Assembly (NCBI GenBank): GCA_949318235.1
Contig: OX439131.1
Coordinates: 33,518,930-33,582,929 of the forward strand
Source: Ecdyonurus torrentis
Lineage: Eukaryota > Arthropoda > Insecta > Ephemeroptera > Heptageniidae
DNA length: 64,000 nt
Direction of reading: 5' to 3'
Each line of letters opens with the position of its first letter. The first letter of the stretch is position 1. The notes beneath the pieces are model-generated. The model saw only the letters and a program-made list of their open reading frames with translations, ran no database searches and was not told where the DNA came from. Shown here one piece after another: positions 30,862 through 45,942 of the stretch. The position numbers were made by a program, and so were the translations under genes.

Positions 30862-31070
30862 TTTCTTGTGGTTACATGAGTCTACATTGTCATTTTTTAG
30901 TATTGCAAAAAGTATCGTGGTAAACTTTGAGTTTCAATATCTATCTAAATATTAAGTAATTCCTTTTTTTTTTTCTTTTAACTTTTGTGTTTTTGTGTTT
31001 TAATGCAAATTTATATGACAAAAAATATTTAAAAAATTATAAAATTAATTTTGTTATTTTTATTTACCAG

Positions 31071-31207
31071 GCTGAAGGAGAGACATTGCGTTCAGCGATC
31101 TTTTTCTTCGGTATGTCAAACAGTTTGGTAAACCCTCTCATCTACGGAGCCTTCCACCTGTGGCGACCCAGACCAAGAGCCAGTAGCTATCGCTCAGCAG
31201 CTTTCAA
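31071..31207 (+). CDS. GnRH/AKH/corazonin-type GPCR, exon with ECL3 and TM7
   Basis: Third visible exon of the receptor. The acceptor is TTTACCAG and the donor is GTAAGT at 31208. It opens in phase 0 (AEGETLRSAI) and encodes TM7 with FFFGMSNSLVNPLIYGAFHL, which holds the class A NPxxY signature as NPLIY. A basic helix-8-like stretch (WRPRPRASSYRS) follows. It has 45 codons plus two bases, which join one base of the next exon to make an Asn codon. The short introns on both sides (816 and 841 bp) contrast with the 26.8 kb intron upstream. Confidence 0.92.
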
Positions 31208-31361
31208 GTAAGTCATGATGTCAATACTCTCAAGTCAGATTGAAGTTGTTTTTTACTCCTTCAATACAAACGAAAGATTACAACATGTTATGTATTATAG
31301 TTGAATGTTAGTAACAAGTTCATTGATATACGGTAGCAAAATACCTTCTATTCCAAATAAT

Positions 31362-31368
31362 TTTTATT

Positions 31369-31458
<90 letters not shown>

Positions 31459-31463
31459 ATATA
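31362..31463. repeat. Compound (TTA)n(AT)n microsatellite
   Basis: It occupies the intron between the TM7 exon and the tail exon of the receptor. Confidence 0.95.
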
Positions 31464-32048
31464 GTATTTATTTTAATCATTGATATATCAAAATAATGAT
31501 AAAATTTGGGATTTTTTTTATTATTTTTGTTACATCATACTTACCACAGTCAATCACAAGAAATATATTAATAAGGCTGAAAGCTGGAAATTAAGATACT
31601 TTTATAATTTGACTTTGTAGAGATTTTTTTATTATTATTGAGCTGAGATACTTCGTGTTAAGCAAACTCAAAATATGTAATAATTTGGGGGCGATATGAC
31701 CCTTCAAAATTTTAAATCAAGAATTTTTTAAATTTCACCACCTCCATATTAAGATTAAATTGGATTTTCTTCACTATTTGATTGTTAATAGTAATGATAA
31801 GTAAATATTTAGTAAGGCCGTGTGAGGGCTTGGTAACCCTATTTTACAAAGACTATTTTACGTAACATTCTCATATAACGTTGTTACAATCTTTTAAATA
31901 TATTATAGATATAGTTATTTTGTGTTATTTACAATTGAATGTTAAATGGAATACATGTAGGAGGTAAACTTTTAAATCTCAGAGATACGAGCATTCTTAC
32001 GACAAAAAAAAAAAAAAAAAAAAAAAAATGACGTACGTAATGTTTCAG

Positions 32049-32355
32049 TCGCGATGGTTCGACTCGACGAAGCACTGCTACCCACGTCAGTTTACGACGT
32101 TGTGATTCACGAGGAACTCACGTAGTGGTCGGTGCTACTTGCAGAAGAGAACCTCTCACCCCAGTAGACCAGGAAAGCACTGCACTTGTCACACTAGATT
32201 GTCCACCTATAATTGAATCACGAGAATCACTACCGGAAAATGAAGTTAACAGGCTATTAATCGCAAGCCCTGCAAATAAAACTAAACTTCCAAATATTAT
32301 CCTCAGATATGGAGTTCTTACAAAAGGAACAAGATCCATGCAAACTAGAATATAA
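32049..32355 (+). CDS. GnRH/AKH/corazonin-type GPCR, last coding exon (cytoplasmic tail)
   Basis: Final coding exon. The acceptor is TGTTTCAG and the reading frame is fixed by phase from the TM7 exon; it stays open to TAA at 32353-32355. It encodes about 101 residues of C-terminal tail: Arg/Ser/Thr-rich at first (RDGSTRRSTATHVSLRRCD), then less basic, with many Ser/Thr that could be phosphorylation sites for desensitisation. A long tail is usual for invertebrate members and contrasts with the tail-less mammalian type I GnRH receptor. I recognise no further motif, and tail sequences are poorly conserved, so the support is the open frame, the splice site and the position. Confidence 0.82.
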
Positions 32356-32401
32356 AAAAAAAAATCTATAGTGAACTATATAATAATATATCAATTTAGA
32401 A

Positions 32402-32407
32402 AATAAA
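32402..32407 (+). promoter_or_regulatory. Possible poly(A) signal of the GPCR gene
   Basis: AATAAA lies 47 bases after the receptor stop codon. The region is so AT-rich that several AATAAA hexamers follow (another near 32,532), so the site in use is uncertain. Confidence 0.3.
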
Positions 32408-34258
32408 ATGTGTTCATATTTCTTGTAGTTATATAGTCATACACAAAAATGTGGTTAATGTAGTTTATTGTGTCATAAATATAATAAATATTAATAATAT
32501 ATTCTCGTGCTTCGTACAAAACCCGCACCAAATAAAAATTAATCATAAACCACAATAAAAAGTATATATTATAATATATATATACCACTTTTTATTCAAT
32601 TATTATTAATATCAATGAATAAATGCTCTCTTGAACATGCCACGACATTTTCAATTTCTATTTCATATGTGAGTGAGTGTGCATCAACGTGTGGATTCTA
32701 TTTTTCGGTAATAATGTTTCAGTTTTTAAGTATACATAGGTATACATAAGCTATATAAGAATCTATTATTCAGTTAAATTTTTAAATTATATAGTACCAA
32801 GGTGTATTAACTTCAAGCACTGGAGGTGTTCATAAATCTATAACATTTCGTACAAAAAAAAATATATATATATTATTTCATAACAAAAATTAACATGTAA
32901 ATTATATAAAAGTTTACCATATCACATTTTCTTTATTCAAATTTTTTTACTTAAATGTTTCTGTATTGTTTTAATTTTCTTTTTCCTAAAATAATTTAAT
33001 TCACTTTTTTTTTACGATTACTTATTAAATAATACATTCATCATAATTCATAATATTTTAAAATATTTACAATATTCCTTTTTTATTATTTTTAATAATT
33101 AGAACTACTTTATATATTATATACTCTTAAAGGTCTAAAAATCAAATTCCAACATGCATTTAATGTCACGAAATGAAAAAAATTAGTAATTAAAACATTC
33201 AGAGATTTTAAATATCTTGTATCGAAGTAAAATTTAATACATCATAAATGTTCCATCGATATTACATCATTTTTTTTATATTAATATAATCTTAGTTTTG
33301 ATTTCATATTTTATCACTACTTTTTTTAAAAATTTTGTTAACGTGACAAATTAGTAAAATGTGATCATTAATATTGTGCGAGTCTCATTTTTTGCTCATT
33401 CCATTAAAAAAAATGTGTGTGTCAAATTATAAAATGTTGCCCTATGAATTAAAAAAATTATAATAAATAAGTAATTGTGAGTGTTCAATGTTCATGTATG
33501 TTTGTTTTATTATTATTATTATTCCCTAAATCTCACCAATAAATAAAAATAAAATGACGGATCTGATTATTAGCATGCCAACGTTATACTCAATATTTAA
33601 TTTAGTTTAGAATTAAAGAGAAAATATTGTTGTGCTGATTTATAAACAAATATTTATTTTCTTTTGCTTACTTTATTATTATGTTTTTCTTTTAAAATTA
33701 AGAGTAAAAACACTGGTGTTCTGTTCTTAACTTTAAATCTCGAAGCAAGAAAATTAATATTCATATAGTTATATGTTTTTGGCATCCTTATAAATAAAAA
33801 GGAGCTATATTATATCAAAGGCAATTTTTTTTTCTGTTTTTTATTTACAAATAATTTGTATTCAAAAATATTTAACATAAAAAATAACTTCTTCTTTTTT
33901 TTTTTTTTTTTTTTTTTCTTCTTTTTCCCCCCCCCCCCCCCCCATTATTTATATAAAAAAAGTTTAACAACATTATAAAAAGAAGCAAAATTTATCATAA
34001 TAATTAACTTTCAACACTTTGAAGCTTCTGCTGCTGAAAACTTGATTTTTCTTTTTATAAGAAAATTATTTAATAAAGACGCAATATTAAATTTCTTTTA
34101 TATAATTTTCCTTGTTTTGGTGAAACTGATATCGTGAAAATAATATACTAGAGAGGGGGTGTGGATAATAATGTTCAATATAGCAAATAACTTCATCTCT
34201 TATTATTATTTTATGTGTACTAATGAATATACAGTATTATTCATTTACTGATATATTT

Positions 34259-34322
<64 letters not shown>

Positions 34323-34785
34323 AAAATTAACGATTTTATATGACAAACTCTTTTACTTATAGTAATCGTTGTCATCTCAACTATAATAATAATAATAACA
34401 ATGATCACATCGTAGAAATAAATTCTTAAAAGATAATTTGGTCCTCTTTACGGAGAAAAAATAAATATATATATATCTGTTTTATTCTTAAAAAAAAAAA
34501 AAAAGAAGAAGAAAAAGAAGAGATTTTTTTTTTAATTACATTGATATATCTTTTTAAACTAATCCGTGTTGGTGTTTACAGAAAACTTTACAATTTTTAA
34601 CAAATTAATAGCCAGAACTTTTTAATTTAAAAATTTTCGATATTGTAGTAGAAGAAATAGTAGGAAGAGGAAGTATAATGGAAACTTATCAAAAGCTTGT
34701 AAAGTTTAACACTTCCCAAAGTGTTTTGTTTTTATTGCAAGTAGTTGTTAAAACAAATAGTTGAAAGGATTCTCATATTCTTATT

Positions 34786-36520
<1,735 letters not shown>

Positions 36521-37012
36521 TATGGAGTAAATAAACAGTTTTATGTTAATTTTGGCCTGGTATATGGCTTACCATGTTAAATCAAGGGTTTTAATTTTTG
36601 AATTTCTAGCCTCAGAATTGTTAAAACACGTTAAATTGCACATCATCATAAAGTAAAAAGCACAACTGAAAAAGCATTTAGGACGTAAACAAGCGTCAGT
36701 GAAAGGAACGAGGTGACAAATGTGCGAAAAGTTAACTCCAAATGAGGGTCAGGGTTCTACCAAATATAAATAATCAAATTGATTCTTTTCTATCCGTTTA
36801 TGCACAAATAAAAATATTAAATATGATATGATATGATATAAATTTGATCTGACAGTTATAAAAGTCATAACGCTTATTATATTAAATATCCATATGTGTG
36901 TAAATAGTAAATAGATAGCATTGTTAAAAAGGTATACAGGTTTTTATAGGTTTGTTTTATATCTGCAATAGTTTGCGACAAGGCGAGTAGAAAAAAAAAA
37001 AAAAAAAAAAAA

Positions 37013-37113
37013 GAGGAGGAGGAGGAGGAGGAGGAGGAGGAGGAGGAGGAGGAGGAGGAGGAGGAGGAGGAGGAGGAGGAGGAGGAGGAGGAGGAGGAGG
37101 AGGAGGAGGAGGA
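37013..37113. repeat. (GGA)n microsatellite
   Basis: About 33 GAG/GGA units, purine-only on the plus strand. A (GT)n tract follows at 37,305-37,342. Confidence 0.97.
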
Positions 37114-37303
37114 GAAGAAGCATAAAATATAAATATATATGAAGAGACATATAATAATATATTAAACAGTCCTGTGTTAATATGCGACCTCGAGTCTTTC
37201 CTCTCACATCACACTCAATACATTTGAATAAAGCTGGTTGCTTGCTTGCTTTTGCTTGCTGCACAGTAAATGTGGATTTTATTTGAATAAATTATTATAA
37301 AAC

Positions 37304-37343
<40 letters not shown>

Positions 37344-37456
37344 CTGTGAATATATATAATATACACACATACAGTCAGTGAAAAACTATTAAGAAATGAA
37401 GGAAATTAAGTAAATTTATAACAATTCTAATTTAATTGTGACAGAGTTTTAATTAA

Positions 37457-37580
37457 TAATGTTCGTTCGTAAACCCTGTTTTTCGTGCTCCAAACCACAC
37501 AAAAAATGACGATGACCTAATGCTTTTTAAAAAGAAGTGCGCATTTTTTGGAGCAAGGTAACAGGGTTTTTCGAACATCA
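37457..37580. mobile_element. Short MITE, TTCGTAAAC(C)CTGTT family, copy 2
   Basis: Ends are GTTCGTTCGTAAACCCTGTT and AACAGGGTTTTTCGAACAT. It is related to the element at 12,266-12,380. Confidence 0.6.
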
Positions 37581-37600
37581 AATATACTCTTACAGTATAC

Positions 37601-37946
37601 TTAAAGGCATACACAACATGAAAACATAAGCATTTACATCACAAAATACTTGATGGGACTTGCATAAATATCATTAATTTGTATCAAACCCCAATTGCAG
37701 CGCCGTAGCAGTGATCAGAAAATGTCGATTTATGCAACCCACACAACATTTCCATGCTAGTTTTTGTCTGTTTCTGACGTCATAAACAGAAATATTCACG
37801 CACAAATTGCATACTTTACAGTTTTTTTAAGCTCTCTTGTGGGGCCACATTTACATTATGGTAAAAATTATCATCAGTTTTGTTGATCCCATTTTGTGTT
37901 TAATCATTAAAAAGAACATGTTGTTTCATGTTTTCTATTCCTTTAA
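37601..37946. mobile_element. TTAA-flanked MITE, family B-like, second element
   Basis: Left TTAAAGGCATACACAACATG and right CATGTTTTCTATTCCTTTAA are inverted, and TTAA bounds both ends. TGACGTCAT lies in the middle (about 37,777). The terminal AAAGGCATA/AAAGGAATA is shared with 7,830-8,125. Confidence 0.6.
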
Positions 37947-38115
37947 AACTCTCTGTTTCAAACTAGAATTGTTATAAATGTTCTAAAATTCCTTTTGTAT
38001 TAATAGTTTTCTTGTTTGTTTTTTTCTTTTTCTGAAATACTTTTGATGAATAAGTTTTACTATTAGTATATATATTTATACTATGGTCTTACTAACAATT
38101 TATGCATAAAAGAAA

Positions 38116-38492
38116 CAGGGACTGGATCGAGCCTCCAAGAACGTTCCGAGAACCGCTCACAAGAACCGTGTCTGGAAAACTGGTTTGGGAAACTTGCGAA
38201 GAAGGGCAGAAATATAACACATTACATTATTAATTTTTGAGTGATACGCGCACAACGAAAAAAAAAAAATGTGCCAAAGGAAAGTTAGTGCGCTGCATGA
38301 ATCTCACAATGAAGGTTTAGAATCAAGGCAGTGATTTTTTTTTAAATAATATGCACGAAGGGAAAAAAAGTTACGGAGGAGCGCGGGGTTAGGAGAGCTG
38401 CATGAATCTCACGATGGAGGTTCATAATCAGTGTAGTAAACCTTTTGAACAATCTGCCTGACGAAAAAAAAATCAAGCGGTTCCGGTCCCTA
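38116..38492. mobile_element. Possible hAT-like element with internal 110-bp repeat
   Basis: Ends CAGGGACTGGATC and GTTCCGGTCCCTA are inverted. Inside, CTGCATGAATCTCACAATG... and CTGCATGAATCTCACGATG... form a diverged direct repeat about 110 bp apart. Target duplication is only approximate (TAAAAGAA and TAAAAAAA). Confidence 0.5.
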
Positions 38493-40007
38493 TAAAAAAA
38501 ACTACTAATTAATATTCACGAACTACTTTTGCTCTTATGGACAGGCTGTTTGAAAGCTTATAATAAATATAATCTTCTTTTGTGAATACCTTTATTTATA
38601 ATTAAATTGGCAGTTATGTCGATATAGCAGAGAGCAGAGAGGTTAAAAAACAAATGGTGTATTTTTTTTTTAAGTCTGCATCGATTCGTAAGAGATGAAA
38701 TTATTATTCATGTAGTTTTTTCCCCCTGATATTTGTCTTTGTTTTTATTTCCAGAGCAGGAAGATGAAAATGCAAAATCATGTTTTTCTTTAAAATTGGC
38801 AATATCTAATGAAAATATAAAAGCTTTTTTTTTATCTTACGGGTATTTTGGCACTTCTTTTAAGTACATTTTTTTAAGGAGATAGCTTACATTTCTGCAC
38901 TTTATTTTTTATTTATATTTATACAGTATTCGTTCATTCTTAAAATAAAAAGCTGTGTAAGTATATATTATACCATATTTATAAGGTATCGATATCGATC
39001 AATCATTTAATATTATGTGACGTACGTGCAAATATTCTTAAAGCTTTTTATGTTAGTTCAGTTTGATTTGATTGGTTATTGTAGAAGTGTGTCTATGTTG
39101 AAATGTTATTTGAAAATAACAATGACAACTTCCCTAACCTGTTGAATTAGTAAACCTGATAGAAATAGCAACAAAAGTAAATTAAGAAGCCAATAGAGTG
39201 AAGGATTATTTTTAGTTTTCTTTTATACACCATACATATTATATGAAAAAAACAAACATATAAGTTACATAGAAAAGTTAAAAGAAATCAGATTAGGCAG
39301 ATGCACAAAAGAAGATTATGAACACTCGATTAAGATTGAAGTTTTTAACATTAAAATAATCGTGTCAATATGCTATACCTTAATTATCAGAGAAATAAGT
39401 TAATTAATAAAATATTATTATAGGATACTGCGATTGCGTAACACTCGGAATACATGCCAATTGAAGTGCATGCAAAATGAGTTTAAGAAAGAAGAAAAAA
39501 AAATATTTGCAGCTTATTACCGATAAGAATATATCAGCCTAGAATATTTCCCTTTTCCCTACATTCTTTCAAAATACAGCTTTTGAAAATGCTAAATTGC
39601 TTTAAAATTCCAAAAACAATTAATTGGAAGAAATTAAGTTGAAACGATATCATAATTAATATATTATATTATTGTTATTGTTAGTTATTATATAAATGAA
39701 CTATCTCTGAGCGAGCAAATATATTTTTTTCTTCTTCCATTTAAGTTTATTAACACTGTGTCTGCAAAGCTAAAGATTTATATATGCGTAATGCTTCAGT
39801 TGGATAGCAAAAATAGAAAGCATTTGTTTGTATACGCTTCGTAAATTAAAGTAAGAAATTCAAGACCATGTCCAGCGTATCCTTACCATTATATGACATT
39901 TTAAAATAAAATATTGATCAGTTTTTTTCGTAATTTGTTGTGAGGCTTAGAGGCATTTTTAATTGCCTTAAAAATTTAATTCACTTGTTTTTAATGATAT
40001 AATATAG

Positions 40008-40221
<214 letters not shown>

Positions 40222-40479
40222 TTTTAATAAAGCCTTAAATTGTTAATTGCTTGTTAAAGTGTTAAACAAAGTAATATGCTTACTTTGTTTTGATTTTAAA
40301 AGTGCTATACGCTTTATTTTCTCGTTAGAGTGTAAAAAAAAAAAAATTTAAAAAAGAAAGAAAAAGAAAGAAAGAAAAGAAAAATCCACCACAGGCGTAC
40401 TGATAATTGGATGAGACTCCCGTCTTTAGAAGCTGCAAAAGTTTCGAAAATAAAAAGACCCGTAAGTCACATTTCATTG

Positions 40480-40517
<38 letters not shown>

Positions 40518-41081
40518 AGAACAGAACAAAACAAAACAAAACATAATAATAAAAAGTTCTATTTTTTTTAAACAACTTTGTCAAATTTTACAACTCATTT
40601 TTTGTTTTTTAATTAGGAGGATAAAAAGAATTCAAATAACAATATATTATGTAAAAAATATTTTTAAGGAAATTCGTAATACCTGTATTTGCTGCGCCAT
40701 ACCACAAAATGTTTAAAATTATAAAACGTATAACTTTTTCAGTATCATTGTTCCTCGTTTCTATAGATTCAAGCTTTGTAATAAATTTTCATTTACAGTA
40801 TTCAAACTAATAATTTACACAGACCTATATGGTATTGAATTTTGGTATACTTTTTATATATATAATTAAATAGAAACAATTAAATTATTTATTTTAAATA
40901 ACTATTTAGAAACAATTAAATGCTCGAAAAAGTTTAATAAATACCGGTTTTAAATTATTAGCATCAACTTTACTTTGTATTTTCAGTGTAACTTTTACTG
41001 TAAAATAAAAGTAATATGATATTTCGCAAGTTGTTAATATATTACAACAATTAGTATCGTATAGTATCGTGTGTTTTTTAA

Positions 41082-41084
<3 letters not shown>

Positions 41085-41131
<47 letters not shown>

Positions 41132-41258
41132 TTATTTTTTTGACGGAAAAACATTATTATTACTACGTATTTCAGTTTGTTCACATAAAATGAATATAAA
41201 AATGAAGTAGGAAGCAGGCCCGGTAGGGGTAGTAAGTCCCACGAAGCCCACGTCACAG

Positions 41259-41323
<65 letters not shown>
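41085..41323. repeat. (AT)n and (GA)n microsatellites upstream of the VWC gene
   Basis: (AT)n at 41,085-41,128 and (GA)n at 41,265-41,323, separated by GC-richer unique DNA (about 41,212-41,264). Confidence 0.95.
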
Positions 41324-41325
<2 letters not shown>

Positions 41326-41690
41326 GCGATGTATATGTACAGAAGGAGACAGATGGAAAGGTGAAATAATAGCGATCACGCGATTTCAAGACACGTTTCC
41401 AAGTGAAACCATGTATGCTACAAACAATATAAGGATTAAAATAATGTCTTGTCACGTTTACTTCTTCCTTTCTCAATAATTCTGCGTTGTTAAGAGCACG
41501 TTTTATTTAAGAAAAAAAATGCAAATACCCTATATTTAATTAAAATTTAAGAAAGCAATAATATCACTTTTATAGCCTTATATAGTTCCTTTGACTGAAA
41601 TTTGGAAGGATGTTTTATACAGCATTATATTCAGTGTAAAATATAAAGTCTTGTTCGAAAACCAAAGTGTTATTATTATTTTAGGAAACT

Positions 41691-41815
41691 TATAAGGGTG
41701 TATGCGTATGACGTCATATTTAATGCGCTGGAGTAATAAATAACATTGCTCAGCATAGGACAAACTTTTCATTTTTGGCTATTTTCTTTATGGGAAATCA
41801 GTAGTTTTTTTTATA
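41691..41815 (+). mobile_element. MITE family C, copy 2 (5' part only)
   Basis: Starts TATAAGGGTGTATGCGTATG, includes TGACGTCATATTTAATGCGC and the CTCAGCATAGGACAAAC core, and stops after about 125 bp, just upstream of the VWC gene. Confidence 0.65.
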
Positions 41816-41929
41816 TGAGTAAATAGAGGGTATAGAGATATAGTCACATAGTTTAATAACTTCAATAAAAATTGATAGACAATTAAAAAAAAAGTAATAA
41901 AATTGTGGTGTGATATAAAAAACTGCGAG

Positions 41930-42190
41930 TTGAAGTCGCAAAAACTTTTGAAAAAGTTTTCGCGCGTACTTTGTAGGTTTCTTCAAAGTCGCTGTAGGTG
42001 TCAGCACTTCCGCGATGCGTCCTTGAAGAGTTTGGTTGGAGAAAATGAAATTTGTTCTTGGAAGATTTTTATAAATTGATTGTATTGCGTTTGATATTGA
42101 GTAGTGACAGTTAAGGTGTTTATGAGAACATTAAGAGAAGTGTTTATTTAATAGTGTTAGATTGGAGCCGCAGCGGCAAACGCAGGAGCC
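41930..42190 (+). promoter_or_regulatory. Likely promoter and 5'UTR of the VWC gene
   Basis: Local GC rises, CpGs appear (TTTTCGCGCGTAC, CTTCCGCGATGCG), and a GCCGCAGCGGC palindrome lies 20 bases before the ATG. An inverted pair CGCAAAAACTTTT / AAAAGTTTTCGCG is at about 41,938-41,964. No TATA box is evident. The transcription start is not determinable. Confidence 0.35.
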
Positions 42191-42245
42191 ATGCAGCATT
42201 CGTGGTTGATCCTGCTTGGACTTTGCTGCAGTGCGGGAGTGTTGG
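42191..42245 (+). CDS. VWC-domain protein, exon 1 (start codon and signal peptide)
   Basis: First coding exon of a small secreted or GPI-anchored protein. The ATG sits in a GC-richer patch (GCCGCAGCGGC, GGAGCCATG) unlike the surrounding AT-rich DNA. The translation MQHSWLILLGLCCSAGVL is a typical signal-peptide core. A donor (GTAGGT at 42246) ends the exon in phase 1, and the last G joins AT of exon 2 to give Asp, so the mature protein would begin near DAIEEDC. The 5'UTR is likely in the preceding 200 bases. The assignment depends on the phase match with exon 2 and on the exon 2 and 3 frame; there is no transcript evidence. Confidence 0.8.
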
Positions 42246-42471
42246 GTAGGTTACCCGTATATCACTCATCCTGACGCAGTGTCGAATGTCAACAAATTGA
42301 TATTATGCATTTTTGGTTTCCCTTGTTATTGTTATTAATTGATAATGTTAATGATTTAATCATTTTGGCTATTTGCTTAATCATCTGTCCTCCTCTGCTC
42401 CCCACATTACATTTTTTTTTCTACCCTACGGTCCTCTCTAGATAGCTGTCATTATATGCAAACATAAATAT

Positions 42472-42507
<36 letters not shown>

Positions 42508-44282
42508 CTAATCGTGAGGTATATTTTAGGCATGTTATGATGTGTCTGGAGATCCAGAACGTTTACAGTACATGTGTCCTGTGTACATATGTATTATATG
42601 TATCGTGGAAAATACATGAATATAATTTAACGTCTATATTTGAGACTGAGATGCATACGGTATATATTTTATGAAAATAAATATGACAGCTAAAATTAAA
42701 AAGTGTCAAAGTAAAAAATTATAAATACTATTTTTTATTATTGTAGGTCAACTTATTGAAATACGTATATGTATTACATACACATAATATAGATTTAATT
42801 TTCTGCTGAACTGGTTTATTATGAGTTTTTACATACAGCAAATTTTTTTAACAAAAATATTTTTGTTTTAAACTATTATAATTTTACTAATACACCTGCT
42901 GTCTAAAAATTAAGGTATGCATAATGTAGAATTAAGTCATATTTGTAATTATCTTGAATATACGGCCTGCAGAGGCTATTATTTAATATAGGGTGGTTGT
43001 GGTTGTATGAAAGTGCCGTGGTTGCGAGCAGAAAAATACATTAACCACCTAAGGGCACAAACTTCATTTTTAACCTTTTCCATCATTGAAAAAATATGTA
43101 TTATCTAATATTTTATTATTTTTCTTGTCTGCGTGTATTTTAGTCTACATATATGAAAACCAACATAGAGTATTATATATTTTTAGCAATTGCGATAGCT
43201 AGTTCATGAATAAATATTTACATGTATTTGTTATTTTTTAATTTTCAAAAATAACTTTTTTTTATGTACTTATTTTTTGACAATGTTATGTACTGCTCAA
43301 GTATGGCGTCCAGTCCAAGCACAAGCTTAAATTATTTGATGTGTGAAACTATACCCATATTGGGTAAGAGCTTATTTGGGGGGAGGGGGGGGGGGGATAT
43401 TACAATAATATTTGTGGTACATATATGGTGTTGTTGCTCATACGGTTTAATTTTTTTTAAAGTAATACAGTCATACTGTATGATATATTGTTATTATGAT
43501 TATAGGTTTTTATTAACTAAATGATTTTTTTTTTTTTTTTTTTTTTTTTTGGCACGAGTAGTACAATTTATGTTTTATTATATTCTGTAACGTAAAAGTT
43601 GAGCCGGACAATTAAATAATAATAAAACAAAAAAATAATAATGTGGTGATTTTATAATATATTAACTGTAGTGGATTATACATTTATAGACCTAATACCT
43701 ATGTCTAAATATAGTTGAGGCCTCGCAGAGAGCATCAATAAATAATAATAATAAAAGCATGCATTTAATCTTAAAAATAAATCATATTGCAAAGCTCCTC
43801 ACCCCCCTTCCGATCATAAGTATAAATCTGGGCATCTATGAGAGCTTACTTCTCATACATTCACAAAAAAATCCTTGCTGATTGCATTATATAGAATAAT
43901 ATAATTGTTACACAGTTTAAATATTGCATGTATATATTTGCACAATAAGTCTTTTAAATTATGGCACACAAGTTCTCCATCTCAAGTTAGCTCATATTCA
44001 GATATTTATAAAAATTATAAAGTCAGTACAGAATTTTTATGTATAGTTTAATATGAATATATTTCTTTATAAGAAAAATCTACATAATATTATGTAATCT
44101 TATGTGTGACCATAGTGAAAATGACGTGTAATGGACCACTTGCAATAAAATGTTTTTAATTGTTGCAGCAAGTAAGTGAAAACGATTTTTACATAAGAAA
44201 TGCATTAAGAATTATTCAAATTATTTTAAAAAGTTCGTTCATTGCAAGTGGTCAATTGGACTAATGCCATTGTATTAATCTC

Positions 44283-44600
44283 TATAGGTTGGTTTCATTC
44301 ATGTTAAAGTCAACGTCATAAATGAGTACTAAATAACATTGGCCGGTATAGGAAAATGGCACATTTTGCCAGTTTAAAAATAAAAATACGTACTTTGCAA
44401 TTTTTTTGGAGAGCATCGATGCTGTTAACAGGTTGAATTAGTACAGTACCTCAAGTACTATTACTTTGCAATTTTTTTGAGAACATTGACGCTGTTAACA
44501 GGTTGAATTAGTACCTCAAGTATGCAAGAAAAAAATGACTAAAAAATAGCTGATTTACTGTACCAAAGAAAATAGCCAAAAACACTCGTACACTCCCTAT
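44283..44600 (-). mobile_element. MITE family C, copy 3, inverted, in intron 1 of the VWC gene
   Basis: The reverse complement matches 61,648-61,954 (TATAGG ends, GGCCGGTATAGGAAAATGGC, GCTGTTAACAGGTTGAATTA). It holds an internal tandem duplication of about 70 bp (44,391-44,459 and 44,462-44,522). Confidence 0.75.
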
Positions 44601-44923
44601 TTCTTTTTTAAATAGTTATACAGTGTATACCATCAAGTGGAGTAACTTTGGCCAAATTAAAAAATATGTATATTATGTACTACGTACTTGCTTCATAACT
44701 AGAGCTCATAGAAATGTAAAAGAAAAGGGGGAAAAATAGTGCAAAAATCAAGATTTAATTTTTGTCTTTGTTTCACGTTTCTATGAACTTTTAGTTAGGA
44801 TTTAATAAATATTTTTTTAAATTGTCCAAAGTCACCATAGCGGGCCAAAGTCACCCCACTTGATGATAATGTTCAATATTGGCAAAACATTAAAATTGAC
44901 TTTATATAATTTGTTGTTTTCAG

Positions 44924-45072
44924 ATGCTATTGAAGAGGATTGCACTGATTTCCAGGGCAATGTTGTCCAACACGGTCTCCACTATGTACCTGGACCTAGT
45001 GTTTGTTCCTATTGTGTATGCTACCACGGAGAACCTATGTGGTGTAAAGCTATTTACTGCAATGGACCTTAT
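44924..45072 (+). CDS. VWC-domain protein, exon 2 (N-terminal half of the VWC domain)
   Basis: The acceptor is TGTTTTCAG and the donor is GTGAGT at 45073. It starts in phase 1 and ends in phase 0. The translation carries six cysteines, including the VWC signature CxxCxC (CSYCVC) followed by WC and YC, with the usual '[19 protein letters not shown]' style opening (first Cys, Gly-x-x-y, G-x-x-Y/W). VWC modules bind BMP/TGF-beta ligands or other extracellular partners in chordin, CRIM1, brorin and relatives. The domain is completed by exon 3. A specific orthologue is not recognised. Confidence 0.88.
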
Positions 45073-45942
45073 GTGAGTATTATGTTAATTATATTTATAT
45101 TTCTTGCTATTGTCTTGTAGCTCATACTTTGAGCACTCGTATAGCTCTATTATGCTAAGCTAATCATGGGCAAACTTCTCGTAGCTTGTTAAACTTAGGC
45201 AAGGCCTTACCTTTTGCAATATTAAAATATTTAGCACTTATTAACATGATAGTTATAAATGTGGTTTTTAATTGTTGAGAGGGGAGAAAATACCATTATA
45301 AAGTAGAGAAAATTGGATTTTAGAGTCCAACCCAAGGCTTACAAGCATTATAGGTTAGCTATTGGTAAATATTTATCCTCCATCATTTCTATTAAAAAAG
45401 GTACTAAAATTATTAAAATTAATATTAATGATTTCCATATCTGGCTATAAGTAGGTAATGTACTACACATGAGAAAAATTGTATATGACTCCTAGAAAAT
45501 TTTCAAAATGTAAACTTATAAAAAGACTTATAAATAATTCAAGAAAAGTGTCATATGTAAATAGATGACTTAGACTAGTGAGGTGGGATATACCAGAACT
45601 TAACCCTGCAAAAGACTTTAACTAATGTTGAGCTTATGGAACTTACCTCTTTTTCCCCCAAATGTTTCAGTATAAAATTCAAAGCGATATAGATTTACCC
45701 CTGACTTTGAGAACAATACAACAGAATAAGTTTAGATCAATGTTTATGACTAGACATTTAAAAATTTATCTTAACTTTTCAGAATTTAAAACATATAATA
45801 TAGCAAACTATTTTTGGTGCTAAAAGAAAGTAGTTGTTTGGCTGCTTGCTATGAGGGAATTAAATTGGTATTGATTTGTTCTACAATACAGCTGATCTAC
45901 TAAAATCCAATTATTATTATTTTTTACTTCATGTATTTTTAT

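Noticed and set aside
36944..37264. Poly-Leu open frame on the minus strand
   Set aside because: It is the (GGA)n microsatellite read as CTC codons.
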